Origin: Aphelenchoides besseyi
Taxonomy: Eukaryota > Nematoda > Chromadorea > Rhabditida > Aphelenchoididae
Direction of reading: 5' to 3'
DNA: 64,000 bases
Assembly (NCBI GenBank): GCA_024699855.1
Contig: JAMPIQ010000001.1
Location: forward strand, 4,526,001-4,590,000
Below the pieces are notes generated by a model. The model made no database searches. It was not told where the DNA came from and was given only the letters and a program-made list of their open reading frames with translations. Below, in pieces: positions 37,977 to 49,200 of the stretch. A program made the translations under genes and the position numbers. Position 1 is the stretch's first letter; each line of letters starts with the position of its first letter.

Positions 37977-39552
37977 ATGTCGTCGAAGAAGTGTCTCGAT
38001 TTGGATGTTTTGGAAGCACAAGAAGAGGAACACAATCGACTTCGACGTACTGCTTTCATTGCTGTGGCAATTTCATCGGCTGCCGTTTTCGGTTGTATAA
38101 TTGCACTGCCATTGATTTACAGTTATGTTCAAACATTACAAAGTCAAATCAACATGGAAGCGAGTTATTGTCGGGTATGTAACTTCAACGTGAAGGATCA
38201 TATGTGTGTTTTTGCAGTTGAAGTCTCGAGACTTGTGGACCGAATTGTACACGATTCAAGACGTTGCAGCTATGGGTCGTCGCCGTTCTCGTGAAGCTAC
38301 TGAGCTTGTACAAAAACGTGCAAAACGAATGTGGATGTTTGGTCAGTGGTCGAGCGATACGAATCAAGGTCACGAATCGGGGTATTACGGTGATACGAAA
38401 CCAAATTTGGGCTACGGATCAAGTGCACCGGCTTATGGTCCTGAAGATCGTTCTTCGAATTATGGCTCCGTTCCACGACCTCCAGCATTCGGATATGAAG
38501 CTCCAACAGCCGCTGTTCTTGAATTCAAACCGCAAAGTTGTTGCACATGTCAACAAGGACCCCCCGGTTAGTTTAAGATCATTAGAAGGAATCAATAATT
38601 TACAATCCACAGGTCCTGTTGGTCAAGATGGTGATCCAGGCGATGAGTAAGATTAGACGTGAATACATTAAACTGTTTGGTTTAGTGGTAGAGATGGATT
38701 CGACGGTTCGGTCGGAACTCCTGGACGCGACGGAAAAACTCTGGAATCAACACAACCAATTCAAGAGCCCTGTGTTATCTGTCCAGTTGGTCATCCAGGG
38801 TACTTAACGAAATGTTTAACTGACTTATTGATTAAATTTTGAAGACCACAAGGCGTTGCAGGCCCGAAAGGACCGCCGGGTTTGATTGACAGTGTAATGT
38901 GATTACTCGATTACAATTCAGGAGCTCGAGGCATAGTTGGAATGAGTGGACAAGTAAACATTCGAAGATATCTGTTTGCTTAAACATACTTTAGGATGGC
39001 AAAAAGGGAGCACAAGGAATGATTGGAGTAATGGGGTACGTGAAGAATTGAATGCTTCATTAACTCAATATTCTAGACCTCCAGGCTCAATTGGTCCTAC
39101 GGGATTACAAGGAGAGAAAGGAGACGTAAAGCGATCGCAATGAGCTAGTTAATTTCACTATGTTTAGAATGGAAAGATCATCGAACTGCAAGGACCGATT
39201 GCTACCGCTGGGTAATTCGTGCATCAACAATCAAAACAACTGTTAATTTAGACCGAAAGGAGTACGAGGGCCTCAAGGTTTAAAAGGAGAAAATGGCAGA
39301 GATGGCTTAGCGGGGTAGTGACGCCAAATTAAACGAATTCGATTATCGAATTTAGATTGAAAGGAACGAAAGGAAGTAAAGGAGACAAGGGAAAAGTAGG
39401 TTTAGCGGGACTTGAAGGTCCAAGTACGTTTAATATTCAGTTTGATTGAAGCACGTTTGAAAATTATAGAAGGTCGAAAAGGAGAAGTTGGAAGAGTCGG
39501 CGAAGCTGGAAAATGCAACTGTTTGACACCAAGATTACCACCCGGATATTAA
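37977..39552 (+). CDS. Nematode cuticle collagen
   Basis: Many small exons. The N-terminus carries RLRRTAFIAVAISSAAVFGC with a signal-anchor helix, the nematode cuticle-collagen (Col_cuticle_N) layout, ending near WTELYTIQDVAAMGRRR. A furin-like site (KRAKR) precedes a Gly/Tyr/Pro-rich linker and a cysteine knot (CCTCQQGPPG). Several short Gly-X-Y blocks follow (GPVGQDGDPGD, GRDGKTLE, GPQGVAGPKGPPG, GPQGLKGENGRDG, GSKGDKGKVG), separated by introns that often fall inside or between triplets. The C-terminus has Cys-flanked GKCNCLTP. It is secreted and cross-linked into the cuticle. Confidence 0.93.
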
Positions 39553-39683
39553 ACACGATAGTCAAGCAAGTGCTTTCATTCTTTCAAATATTCGCAATTA
39601 GTTCAATTATCTTCAAGCAATAGCAGTATAAACAGAGTAATTTATGTATCATTTCGCAAAATTCGCCAACTAAACCGAAAGAA

Positions 39684-39985
39684 TCATCCACCTCGAGGTC
39701 CGCGATAACCTTTTTTATATCGTCGTTCTTCCGAATTCGAGTTCATCACTTGTCCAAACGCATCGCCGACTCCACAACCACAACCATTGTCGAAACATTT
39801 GTACTCATAAGTTGACCGATATTCTAGGCATTGGTACCTGCATTCATCATTGCATGGTGTGTAGATTATTTCATCTGAAGTTAAATATAAACAGCGTGAA
39901 AAGCCTCATTTCTCCACTTACAAGCCATCTGATCGGTCCAAACTACAGTAGCACAGAGAAGACTGAAGACAATTAACAATCGCAT
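39684..39985 (-). CDS. Small secreted six-cysteine peptide with CS-alpha-beta (defensin-like) spacing
   Basis: Two exons encode about 84 residues. A signal peptide (MRLLIVFSLLCATVVWT) is cleaved near DQMA. The mature part has cysteines spaced C-x3-C-x3-C-x10-C-x4-C-x-C (PCNDECRYQC, then EYKCFDNGCGCG). The inner C-x3-C and final C-x-C pair are the defining pattern of the cysteine-stabilised alpha-beta fold of invertebrate defensins and drosomycin-like peptides. The C-terminal extension is basic and Gly-rich (RRYKKGYRGPRGG), similar in style to some antimicrobial tails. Antimicrobial activity is an inference; it could be another disulphide-rich secreted factor. Gene lies tail-to-tail with the collagen, 131 bp apart. 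Confidence 0.6.
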
Positions 39986-40260
39986 TGTAAACAGAAACCA
40001 ACGACGAAAATAAATCGCTAAAACAAACCACAAATTAATTTATAGCAAGATAGGATTTCAAAGAAAACCAGCGTTTGAGGTCATAGAAATGAAATTCCTT
40101 GCCGATTGCCGCTTATTCATCTTCGAAAAGATCGAGAATCATAAGTGAGTAATCTCGACTGTCTTTTGATTGCACTAATCAATCTTTTAATTTGTTCATT
40201 TGAGCTCATGAACACAATCACCGAATATTTTCGAAAGTTTATTTCAGTGCACATCGGTGT

Positions 40261-40974
40261 TCAAGCGGCAAAGAGTTTACGAGCACGGTTGACAATGTAG
40301 ATGAAATAAGCCGTGACCAACGAGATGAGGAAAAGCATGAGCATAAGCGTGACGTAGTATCTGTAATCCCACTTTAACGATCACAAAGAATAGACTTACC
40401 CGTACATGTACGCTCGCGCGCCATCATCGTTCCCTTTGTCGTCGTTATCGACACTGTGGACCATCGCAAGAATGAGCAAGATGATTGACCCGATGCAGCA
40501 AACAACTTCAATGACCTGAAATAAAAGAATGTCTCATCTCTTTAATACCGATAAACGTACTCCGTAGATGATGTATGGCCAAAACAAGACAGAAATCCGC
40601 ATGATAACCCCGATGATCAAAAGAACCGAAACGACGACGGAAAGGAACGACGAAATAAGTTGAGTGATTGAAAATGAGTTGCTGAAGCTGACCGTGTAAG
40701 TTTTGTTGTCGGTACTGAGCTAAACGAAAGAATGGAATACGTCCATTAAAAGCGATTACACAACCTGAACGCTGTTATGTGCTATCAATCCGACTCCGTT
40801 CACAATACCGAGAACACCGATGATGGCACTAATGACTCCAATTGCAATAGTCCCGGCCTAAACTTCATCTGCTCAATCAATCACATATGGGAAACTGACC
40901 CGAAGCGAAATGCAACAGCAACATTTCTCGTTCGTAGTCAAATGTGATTCGCTGGTAACAACAGTCGCAGACAT
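40261..40974 (-). CDS. Four-helix membrane protein, LAPTM4-like
   Basis: Five exons on the minus strand encode about 175 residues with four hydrophobic helices: AIGVISAIIGVLGIVNGVGL, ISSFLSVVVSVLLIIGVIM, VIEVVCCIGSIILLILAMV and VTLMLMLFLISLVTAYFIY. The cytosolic N-terminus ends in KCCCCISLRAGTIAIG, similar to the CCxCCHVRTGTxxLG motif that begins LAPTM4 lysosomal proteins. The loop between helices 1 and 2 has NKTYTVS. No PPxY motif is present at the C-terminus (RKLFAA), so it differs from mammalian LAPTM4A/B. Family assignment is moderate. Confidence 0.65.
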
Positions 40975-41206
40975 TGTCAGTTCAGTCAGAAGTCAAGAAG
41001 CTCCAATCAGAAAGTCACCAGTTGTTCGCAGAGCAAACGAAAAGAATGACCAGAAAAACGATTGTTGACTTAAAGTCCAAATTATGCAAATTTGTTTTTC
41101 ATATTACTGATCTTGTTTTTATAAACAACATCAAGTGTTATTGTAAACAGTCTACTTCAGATCCGTAGCACTATTTTATAGCTCTTACTGCGTATTATTA
41201 AAGCAA

Positions 41207-41435
41207 CAATCAATGTCTTCATGATAGTAATCTTCGAACCGAACAAATGATCTTCTTTCTTCGATAGAGATGTTGTTTCGTGTAACGTGAATGTGCAAGA
41301 GATGTCTTGGTCAGAGATTGGAAGCAGAATCAGTTGAACAACAATTTCCATTAATTTGGAAATAGAAGTTACGTTGTTGAGCGTATCGAAGAATCGTATA
41401 CCAGTTGCTATTCATGACATCGATTTCATTTGAAG
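41207..41435 (+). repeat. 229-bp direct repeat, copy 1
   Basis: Identical to 45987-46215 except for four substitutions. The minus strand is open and reads CTFTLHETTSLSKKEDHLFG, weakly reminiscent of the end of a MATH domain; this could be a captured gene fragment. Confidence 0.9.
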
Positions 41436-42137
41436 TCCTCCATCATCAAAATTTCAAATCCGTAAGAAAATTGAGTTAAACAACTTGCAATTGAAGTAAA
41501 ATAGACTATTTGTGCTACTTTTTATGGAAATCAATTTTTTAAATTGTTTTGATGCAATAAGCATTGGTTTTGTGAATTTAAATTGCCAACAACATGTAAA
41601 CAGTTTGTTCTCACAAAGAACTTCCGCACTTTCTTCTTTGACGTTTTGTTTCCTTGAGCATTTTTCGCTTGAGTTCAGTCATTCTTTGCTTTATTTACAA
41701 CACTCCTCTTTCTGCCTATTTTTGATAATACCGTTAGAAGAGATTGTTCAACAAAAATGAAAGCTCTCAGCATTAATTATGAGCTGTTTGATCAAACGGT
41801 CAAGCTAAATATCAAAGTGTAGGTTTAAAAAATAGCTAGATTAAGGTTTATGAATTTCAAAAATCTTTACATTGACTTTTTCCGTTTACTCAAAATTCAA
41901 TCCGAAAGACAAAACAATTACTTTGGATGATGTTTTCTCGCACGTTAGTCTTTTATTCTTGTCTATTTTTCACAAAATCTTTTTAGGGGTGTGGAAATCA
42001 GACTGTCAATTTGAGCCTTGAATTTCGGGACGATTCTGTGCGGAAAAGGTGTCAATTCAGAATTTTGCATTTTTCGATGAATTCTGACTGGAATTCTGAC
42101 AAATGCACGAAACGAAAGCACGAAAAATCCCCTCTTT

Positions 42138-42403
42138 TGATTCAATCGCAAGCGATGGAGAGGCTCCGAACGCCTTATTATGTTCGGGTCTTGGCATATT
42201 GTAAGGGCATTGCTGTTGCGAGTTGCCAGCTCTGAACAGCGCCCCCGTGCTTCCCCTTGAATTCAAGGTACCCATTGGCTTCCAGAATTGGTACCGCCTG
42301 GGTGGGGCGAGAACAGCGGAGTTCGCATTACAGCTCGACCAGGGATTGAACCTGGGAGCCACCGAACTCTGTGCAGACGTGTTACCTTTGCACCACGCTG
42401 TCC
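42138..42403 (-). mobile_element. tRNA-derived SINE-like element
   Basis: On the minus strand an A box (TGGTGCAAAGG, complement of 42385-42395) and a B box (GGTTCAATCCC, complement of 42342-42352) are 43 bp apart. They sit in a partly tRNA-like frame: a T arm of CCAGG/CCTGG and an imperfect acceptor stem ACAGCGT/GAGCTGT. The anticodon arm does not fold, so it is not an intact tRNA gene. About 200 bp of GC-rich unrelated tail follow. This is the expected head-plus-body structure of a tRNA-derived SINE. The 3' limit is approximate. Confidence 0.65.
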
Positions 42404-42727
42404 TCTCTGACAAATGATAAAAAATAAAATTCCCAGAAACTGGCTATTAAATACAAAAAACCGTATAAAAAACAGTTTATTAAAAACGGAGTAATAAGCT
42501 CACAAAAAATCGGACTTTTGGCTGAGACACCCTGTAGTTCTGCTATTAAGTTATGAACCGTGTTGCTTGCGGAAAGAAGATTCTATTTTCTGTTGTACAG
42601 TACGCGACAATTAAAAGTGAAGTCGGTTTTTGTGCACGATTTACGGAGTTTATTGCTTTTGTTATACGTTTGTGGGCTTTTCGGGTATTTCATTGAGTGT
42701 TTATTTACATTTTTGCAGATTTTTACG

Positions 42728-42990
42728 ATGCTCAAGAAGAACAAAGAATACAAAACGACGGATGTTTAAATCGAGACGGGAAATGTGAACATAGTTGCCA
42801 AACGTCTACATCGTTCAATTAATACGGTACTCAAAGTGCTCAAAGATGCGCCTCAGAAGATCCGCAAGACGCCGCTGCGACCAAAGAAGTTGGATCGACG
42901 TCAAAAATTGAAAATCCGCCGTCATGCGAGTTAGAAATCACTCAAGGTCATGTCGTTACCTCTTCCTCTATCAAAGCGGATCTCGACTGT
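42728..42990 (+). pseudogene. Tc1/mariner-like transposase N-terminal relic
   Basis: One frame reads NIVAKRLHRSINTVLKVLKD, then RPKKLDRRQKLKIRRHAS and SLPLPLSKRISTVLH. This resembles the paired helix-turn-helix DNA-binding region of Tc1-type transposases. In-frame stops after TTDV and RHAS show it is dead. No DDE catalytic part follows. Confidence 0.5.
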
Positions 42991-43260
42991 TCTACACACA
43001 AATTCAACGAGCAACGGAACGAAGACTTCTTGGGATTCGGTTACAAGACGAAGTCCGAAGCGTGGAGATCCGAACACAACCGCAGTCCAAGGACGCGGTC
43101 GAAGACGCACTGCAACGTAAGTTTAGATGGGCTGGTCATGTTTCAAGACGAACGGACAACTAATAGGCAACCAGAACAACATTCGGAGGCCTTGGGGTTA
43201 TACAAGACCATTTAAACGACCGACAGATCGATGGCGAAAGGACATGGAACGAACGTTGGG
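42990..43260 (+). pseudogene. LINE reverse-transcriptase C-terminal relic
   Basis: RATERRLLGIRLQDEVRSVE and KFRWAGHVSRRTDN match the C-terminal tail of endonuclease-type LINE polyproteins (ERRMLG...WAGHVAR). After a frame change the terminal RPTDRWRKDMERTLG motif (RPxxRWxDDI type) is present. The two parts lie in different frames, so it is broken. Confidence 0.7.
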
Positions 43261-43965
43261 TATTGTAATTGTTTCAAAAATGGTCGTCCATGCAACTCTC
43301 GGTGTCACAAGTCTCGAACGTGTCAAAACAACTCTTAAATCAGATCTTAATAATTTTTTGGTTCACAGTATTACGTTATTTCATTATTCTTATAATTTTT
43401 TTTGGGTCATTAAGGCTAACTCTCTACATTTATTGAGATAGTTCAAATAAACACACCATCTGATGTGTTAAAAGTATCTGAAGCAAAGAGAAGCGAGAAT
43501 AGTTTGATTGTTTACGACGAACGCGTTCGCCTTTATTTTGAAATGAAAAAAGAGAGTGCGATTTATGTTAATTGTTGAGAATTGAGATTTTGTGTTATCG
43601 AAGAAAAGAAAGAGAAAAGTGGAGATGATATGTAAGTGTTGGGAAAAATTTGCAAAAGAATAAAATATATTGAATTGTTTTGGATAGTCTTCTTCATTTG
43701 TGGTCAAGTCATATAAGTGAACGGCGGTGTTGTGATTTTCGTTGCTGTTGTTGTTACTGTGGACAAAGAAGTCATAAGTTTGGTTTTTTATCGCTGTCGA
43801 GCTGTTTTTTTTGGATTCGTAATAATTGTTCATTGTTTTTCAGGTGCGCAAGCGATTTGTTGTCGACGACCGTTCTGTGTTTGCGAACAGCTGGCGTCTT
43901 CATCGATCGCCCTGCGGGACTACGTTTTTTTACTTTTTATATCGATAAGTTTGTGTTTTTGACGC

Positions 43966-45790
43966 GTTGAAGCGTCTATTCGGGTTGTCAGTAATTACCC
44001 TACTTATACAGGCGTAAATGATGTATTTTTGGAAACGGTTCCCGTTGCCAACTCCGGAAAGCCTACCGAAAGCAGAATGATTGGTACTGTTTTTAAGAAC
44101 GGAATTTTTGAAAGTCATCGGCAAGGATTATGGTTCATTTTTGGATGCCAAGAAGGCGAATCAGTGGCCATACAAAGAAAGTTGCTCGCGGAATCGGGTA
44201 AGTTATAGGTTATTGTGATATATTTTGTTTTTTCGATCGTTTGCTCATTGACCTCGACTTTGGCTGTAATAATCAGATTATTGCGTTATCTTATTTACGT
44301 AATGGACTTAAAACGCGAACAAACACGTGTAATTGCAGCGAACACAAAACCAACCGACAAACATCCTACAAGCATTCGTAAACAACCGACCGACTGAACG
44401 TTCGCCCTAAGACTCCAATCAGGCGAACAAAACAATCGACTGTTACCGCGCTTTCAAAACACAATTTACTTCGTCGGTGATCGGTTTGTTTGCCTGACCG
44501 GAGTCTTAGGGCGAACGTTCAGTCGGTGGGTCGCTGACGGCAGTTTATCGGTGGGTTACTATTTGTACGCGTTTTGAGTGTAATTCGTATTAATTTAGTG
44601 ATTTTCTTGTTATAGCCAAAATCGAGAACATGTTCCGAAGAAGAAAACGGGCTCTGGTTCCCTTTCTGAACGTTACTGATGACAACAATCGAATTGGTCA
44701 GAAGTTGAATAAACCACGGAAGCCGTGAGTTTTTTGACTATGATTTTATAAGATTGTTTGTGGCTTATAGATTGGTGATTACTCTGTCGTCTGACAGCGA
44801 GGTCGACGATGAGAAGGACGTCGAGAACAAAAAAAACTCACCGTATGTTTACAAATTCAATTGTTCTTGATGGTCTGGTTGTAATTTCAGTACCAAAATC
44901 GCGATGGATGCTTCTCCCAATGGATTACAACCGAGTTCGTCAATGGCGTTTGAACCAAAGTCGTGAGTTTGATTGTTGTTGGGTTGAATGATTGTAGATG
45001 TTTATAGGGACGAATGTGATGAGTTTGAAGATGGCGAATTGGATGCGAGTTTGAGCAGAATTGGCCAAAGGTTGGATCGTGCTATCGGAAGAATTCACGT
45101 ATTGCCGTCGACCCATTTTGGATCGCCTCAATTCATGCGTGAAAATTATCAGGACGCACTGGTAATTGTCCTCCGTAACGGAAAACCAGATCTTTTCATT
45201 GCGACTCATTTTGGGCAGATATCGTGGAAACAATCAAGGAAACGATTGTCTTGGGAGCAAAACAAAAAGCAAGTGATCGTCCCGACATTGTTGCACGAGT
45301 TTTCGAATTGAAAGTTGAAGCGGTAATTGATGATTTGGTTAAGAAACAAGTTTTCGGCGAACCCAAATGTTTTGTCTACGGGCCATGGCACCAATCTGTT
45401 CCACTTCATTGACGGCCAACGACGGACAACGGCAAAAACAAGGTAAGTAGTAGGTCTTAGTTCGATCACTTAGTTTGCAGGTCCAGTTCATTTGTTTCGT
45501 CTATCCGTTCGAAGATCGCAATGTTTACTATCGGTCATGTAAGTTATGAGAACCAACTTTGTCGTTTGAATGCTTTTGTTTTAGTTTCTCATTGGCTGGG
45601 CATGTGCATGAACAACCGATTTTTCGATGGACAACACGAATGAAATGGTAAGTTTTGATTACTAACCTGTTTGTTTTGCGATGAAATTTTCAGTTCTACT
45701 ATCTTCTACCAGAAGTTTGCACATGTCAATTGCTGTCTCTCAACAATGTCTGAATTGAACGTTGTCGTTGGTAATCAAAAAGTGAATTTG
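43966..45790 (+). pseudogene. Spliced unit with partial Helitron Rep-type (Helitron_like_N) domain
   Basis: Spliced from ~43966 onward with good GT-AG introns: one of ~410 nt (about 44207-44615, holding a MITE) and ones of ~40-50 nt. The first part reads VNDVFLETVPVANSGKPTES and QGLWFIFGCQEGES; then an RRRKR basic patch, an acidic stretch, and RIHVLPSTHFGSPQFM, RENYQDALVIV, GKPDLFI, which are the conserved N-terminal blocks of Helitron replication proteins. A one-base frame change at ~45205 leads into DIVETIKETIVLGAKQ, SDRPDIVARVFELKVEAVID and FGEPKCFVY, the next blocks. The frame ends just where the HUH catalytic motif should come. Small exons continue to ~45790 and AATAAA lies near 45820. 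Probably non-functional. Confidence 0.55.
44389..44527. repeat. Hairpin MITE within the Helitron-related unit
   Basis: Arms 44389-44433 and 44483-44527 are inverted repeats with four mismatches (core ACTGAACGTTCGCCCTAAGA). Imperfect complementarity continues outwards to about 44308 and 44583, where AAAACGCGAACAAA faces AAAACGCGTACAAA. No coding capacity. Confidence 0.75.
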
Positions 45791-45986
45791 ATGTTTTGAT
45801 TTCTTATGACGAGCGTAAATAAAAGTTGAATACTTCAGTTGATAAAATTGATTTGTCTTTGTAAATGCGCTAAAGTGAAGGCCGCGAAAGGGGCCGACCA
45901 ATTACTTGTTAATTCTATCGTTTTTAAAATATATCTTGCAAAAAATCAATTAAAAATAGCAATTCTAGAAAAAGGCCGTAACACAG

Positions 45987-46215
45987 CAATCAATGTCTTC
46001 ATGATAGTAATCTTCGAACCGAACAAATGATCTTCTTTCTTCAATAGAGATGTTGTTTCGTGTAACGTGAATGTGCAAGAGATGTCTTGGTCAGAGATTG
46101 GAAGCAGAATCAGTTGAACAACAATTTCCATTGATTTGGAAATAGAAGTTACGTTGTTGAGCGTATCGAAGAATCGTATACCAGTTGCTATTCATGATAC
46201 CGATTTCATTTGAAG
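45987..46215 (+). repeat. 229-bp direct repeat, copy 2
   Basis: Same orientation as 41207-41435 with four substitutions. The copies bracket the 4.8-kb repeat island; neither begins TG or ends CA, so they are not typical LTRs. Confidence 0.9.
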
Positions 46216-49200
46216 GAAACAATTGTTTTCATAAACAGGAGTTTTACAGATGTCGTCACAAGTTGGCTGTTTGTTTGACGTAAAAACGATCGTACGTTTT
46301 ATTTCCGCTTTAAACGCTTCGGTCAATTTGATTTGTTAATCGTTTTTCTGAAGTCATAAATGAGGTCATGAGCGTACGGTAGTTACGTTGAGCGGCAACA
46401 AACTTTCAACATTAATCTAATTGTCCTCATGGGCACACATTTTGCAGAGAATGTCTATTTTTGTTCCGGGGAATCTACGTCACGAGCCGTAGACACGAGA
46501 ATTCTCGCAAATAAAGAGCGACGACCGGAGCCAAATGCTTAAAAATGCGAACAGCTCAACCCATTTCGCAAGTTCTGGACTGTGACCAATAAAAGGCCAC
46601 GCTGTTGGGTCGAAGATTGTATTGGATTTTCGAAACAGACTGTACGGTTGGTGTGCAGAAAAGTGACGAATTTGTTCTTTTCGTCTTCACATCATGACCT
46701 GAGCCTAATGAAAGCAGTCGTCAATCTGCAAGAAACATGCGCCAGAAGTCATTGACGTCCGAGTTGCAATGAGAAGCACAGAAGATGACCGTGCAGCTCA
46801 CGAGCGTCATTCAACGACCCGAAATGCGACCGTCGGTCTCACGGGAATCATTGAGCCATCTACTTCTCGTTCTTATAAAAACGACGGATGGTTATGTCGA
46901 AGCGATTGAATTCGACGGTTGTGTGTGAGTGCGAGTTGATAGAACACGGCAGTTTATAAGTACCATGCTAAAACGATTGCACATGTTTTTTGTTGTTTGA
47001 ACTACACGGTGGTATGTGTTTCGGATGCGTCTCTCTAATTAAATTCGCATTTCTGTAGAATGAACAGAATTCCATCGGGACGTCGAAAAAATGTCTGACT
47101 GTGGGTATTTGTGACCGTTAACGAGGACGCTGAATGTTCGGAATTGAGTAGCACATAGACGGTTCATTTTGTTTGTCCGAAAGCCAAACGTCGAGAGTGC
47201 GCCTTTCTTTTTTCATGAGCCCCACATTTGTCGTAGCGTTCCACTCAATTCGTCCTCTTTCGAAGGTCGAGTCCGGGACTTTTTTCCCGACGGCACTCTC
47301 GGCGTCCGAAAGCGAAATTTCCGTGAAATGCCGCGCTTTTGTGCCAATTTTTAGGTTTCCACGTTTTCTGTGCTTCGTTTTTAAATGTCTTCTGAAGGCT
47401 TCTTGTACGCAACACAAGTTTTTTTCGATGAAACCGAATTACCACGATTCGACTTGTTTTCAAAGTTCGTAGACAACAAAAGAGCAACCCTCGAGTTTTC
47501 GAAACGGTTCGCAATCTTCGAATTCTTTCACGGTCTCGATGTCCTTTCGGTGCATTGGGGATCGGCGAGCATTCAAAGTTCTCTGTCTTTGGGGATTTCT
47601 GCTTTGATTCTGCTCAGAGACCGTGAGTTGGGATTGTTCTGTTCACTTACGGCAGTTCACTTTGATACTTTGCCTATAGACCATGCACTTTGTTTTAGTG
47701 TTCACGTGTTTTTTGTTATTTCCGGCCTTCAATTGGCAACAGCCGACGACCTCGAGAAGTGACGTCAATTTGAAGAAGTGGAACAACCAAAAAGTTGACC
47801 GAGACGGCAGTTGTTCTCGGAAGTGAGGAGCTTATGAAGAGTTTTTGGTTCATGTTTTCTTAAAATGAATAACGAGCTTTGTCTATAGAAACTTGTTAAC
47901 AACGAATCACTTTCGCCGCCTTTCAATGTTCAACCCAAACATCTCGACTGTTGACAAAGTTTAACGCGGAGCTTTTTGTAATAACAACGCAAAGTGTTTG
48001 TCATTAACGGGTTGAGTCATCGACTGACAAGCGGCGTTGCCGTTTCTCTTCTTCCTTTTAATCTCTTCGATCAACACGCAAATTTGTCCAGCGTCCAATT
48101 GTCACGCCATTGGTGCTCAGCGATCGTCCGTGTCCATCGCGAAGTCCTGTATCGATGGTTTCGGTGTAATTTGCATTTCAATGGGCTTTTGGACGTCAAT
48201 GTTGGGAGTCAGCTGAATTCGATTAAACTTTGATTCCAAAGTTTTTTGTTATTACTTCGAGTTTACAAGCAAGTAGCGAATTCGTTCAATAGTCGAAAAC
48301 AGTGAGAGTTCTCATCTTTTGAGACCGTTTATTTGCTCAATTGCGGACCTTTGGCGCGCTCTTATCACTCTCGTTGTTCGATGTACATTCGGACATTTCG
48401 CTTCGAAACTTTTCGTGTTATTCCCCTCCATCAATTAACAGTTTTACGTCCCCTTTCTGTCGTGTAACTGATAAATTTTGACTGCAAACAAGCAGACAAG
48501 AACCCGGACCATCAAGCTCGAGAACGTTGCTTAGTCATCGTGTAAGATGTTGATTTTTGCAACACGGAAACTTTTTGCTACGTGCACTTTGCGAACAAAT
48601 TGGGTCGCAATTGCGCACTCACCGAGACTTTTTCCCTCCTAATTGGCTTTTTCCATTGGCGAACTCGATTGAGCGTTTTATTACCGTTAAATCGAACTCT
48701 CTTGTTATGCCAAAAGCAAACATTCCATTCATTTTGTTATTGATGAGTTGGAAGATTTGTGCTGGAGCTTCACAGCACTTTGTACACGTCGTCTTAGCGC
48801 GCAGCAGGCGGAGCGATTTTCCTTGCAAAGATCGAGGCTTTAAAGCGATCGATTCAACGCCTTTCAGATCAGTCGACATGACACTCGAAAGACTGCTTCT
48901 TACGGTCAATTGACCAGTTATTTGTTGAATGTCATTTCCAGCAAACTTGGCTTTTTGTAGCAGCTAACTCTCGGTTCATTCTAGCAATTTCTATGTTATC
49001 GAACAGCTGAACAAACCCACTTAGCTTCACGATCTTGCTATGAATCAGTGCAAACCAAACGATAAAAAGTTTTCAGTATTTGACGTCATTCACCGACCAC
49101 GTACAAAGACCATTGATTGTTTGCCTATCGGTCTGATCTGTAGGAAAACTCATGCGGTAGTAACTGTTGGATTTCTTACACCAGCTATTCGATTGATTTA

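Noticed and set aside
42330..42403. Functional tRNA gene on the minus strand
   Set aside because: A and B boxes and a T stem exist, but the anticodon stem does not pair and the acceptor stem is imperfect; a SINE head fits better.
41207..46215. Intact LTR retrotransposon
   Set aside because: The direct repeats lack TG...CA ends, and no gag, protease, integrase or primer-binding site is visible between them.
47385..47762. 125-residue plus-strand gene
   Set aside because: No signal of a family, no splice partners, no poly(A) signal, and the reverse strand is equally open.
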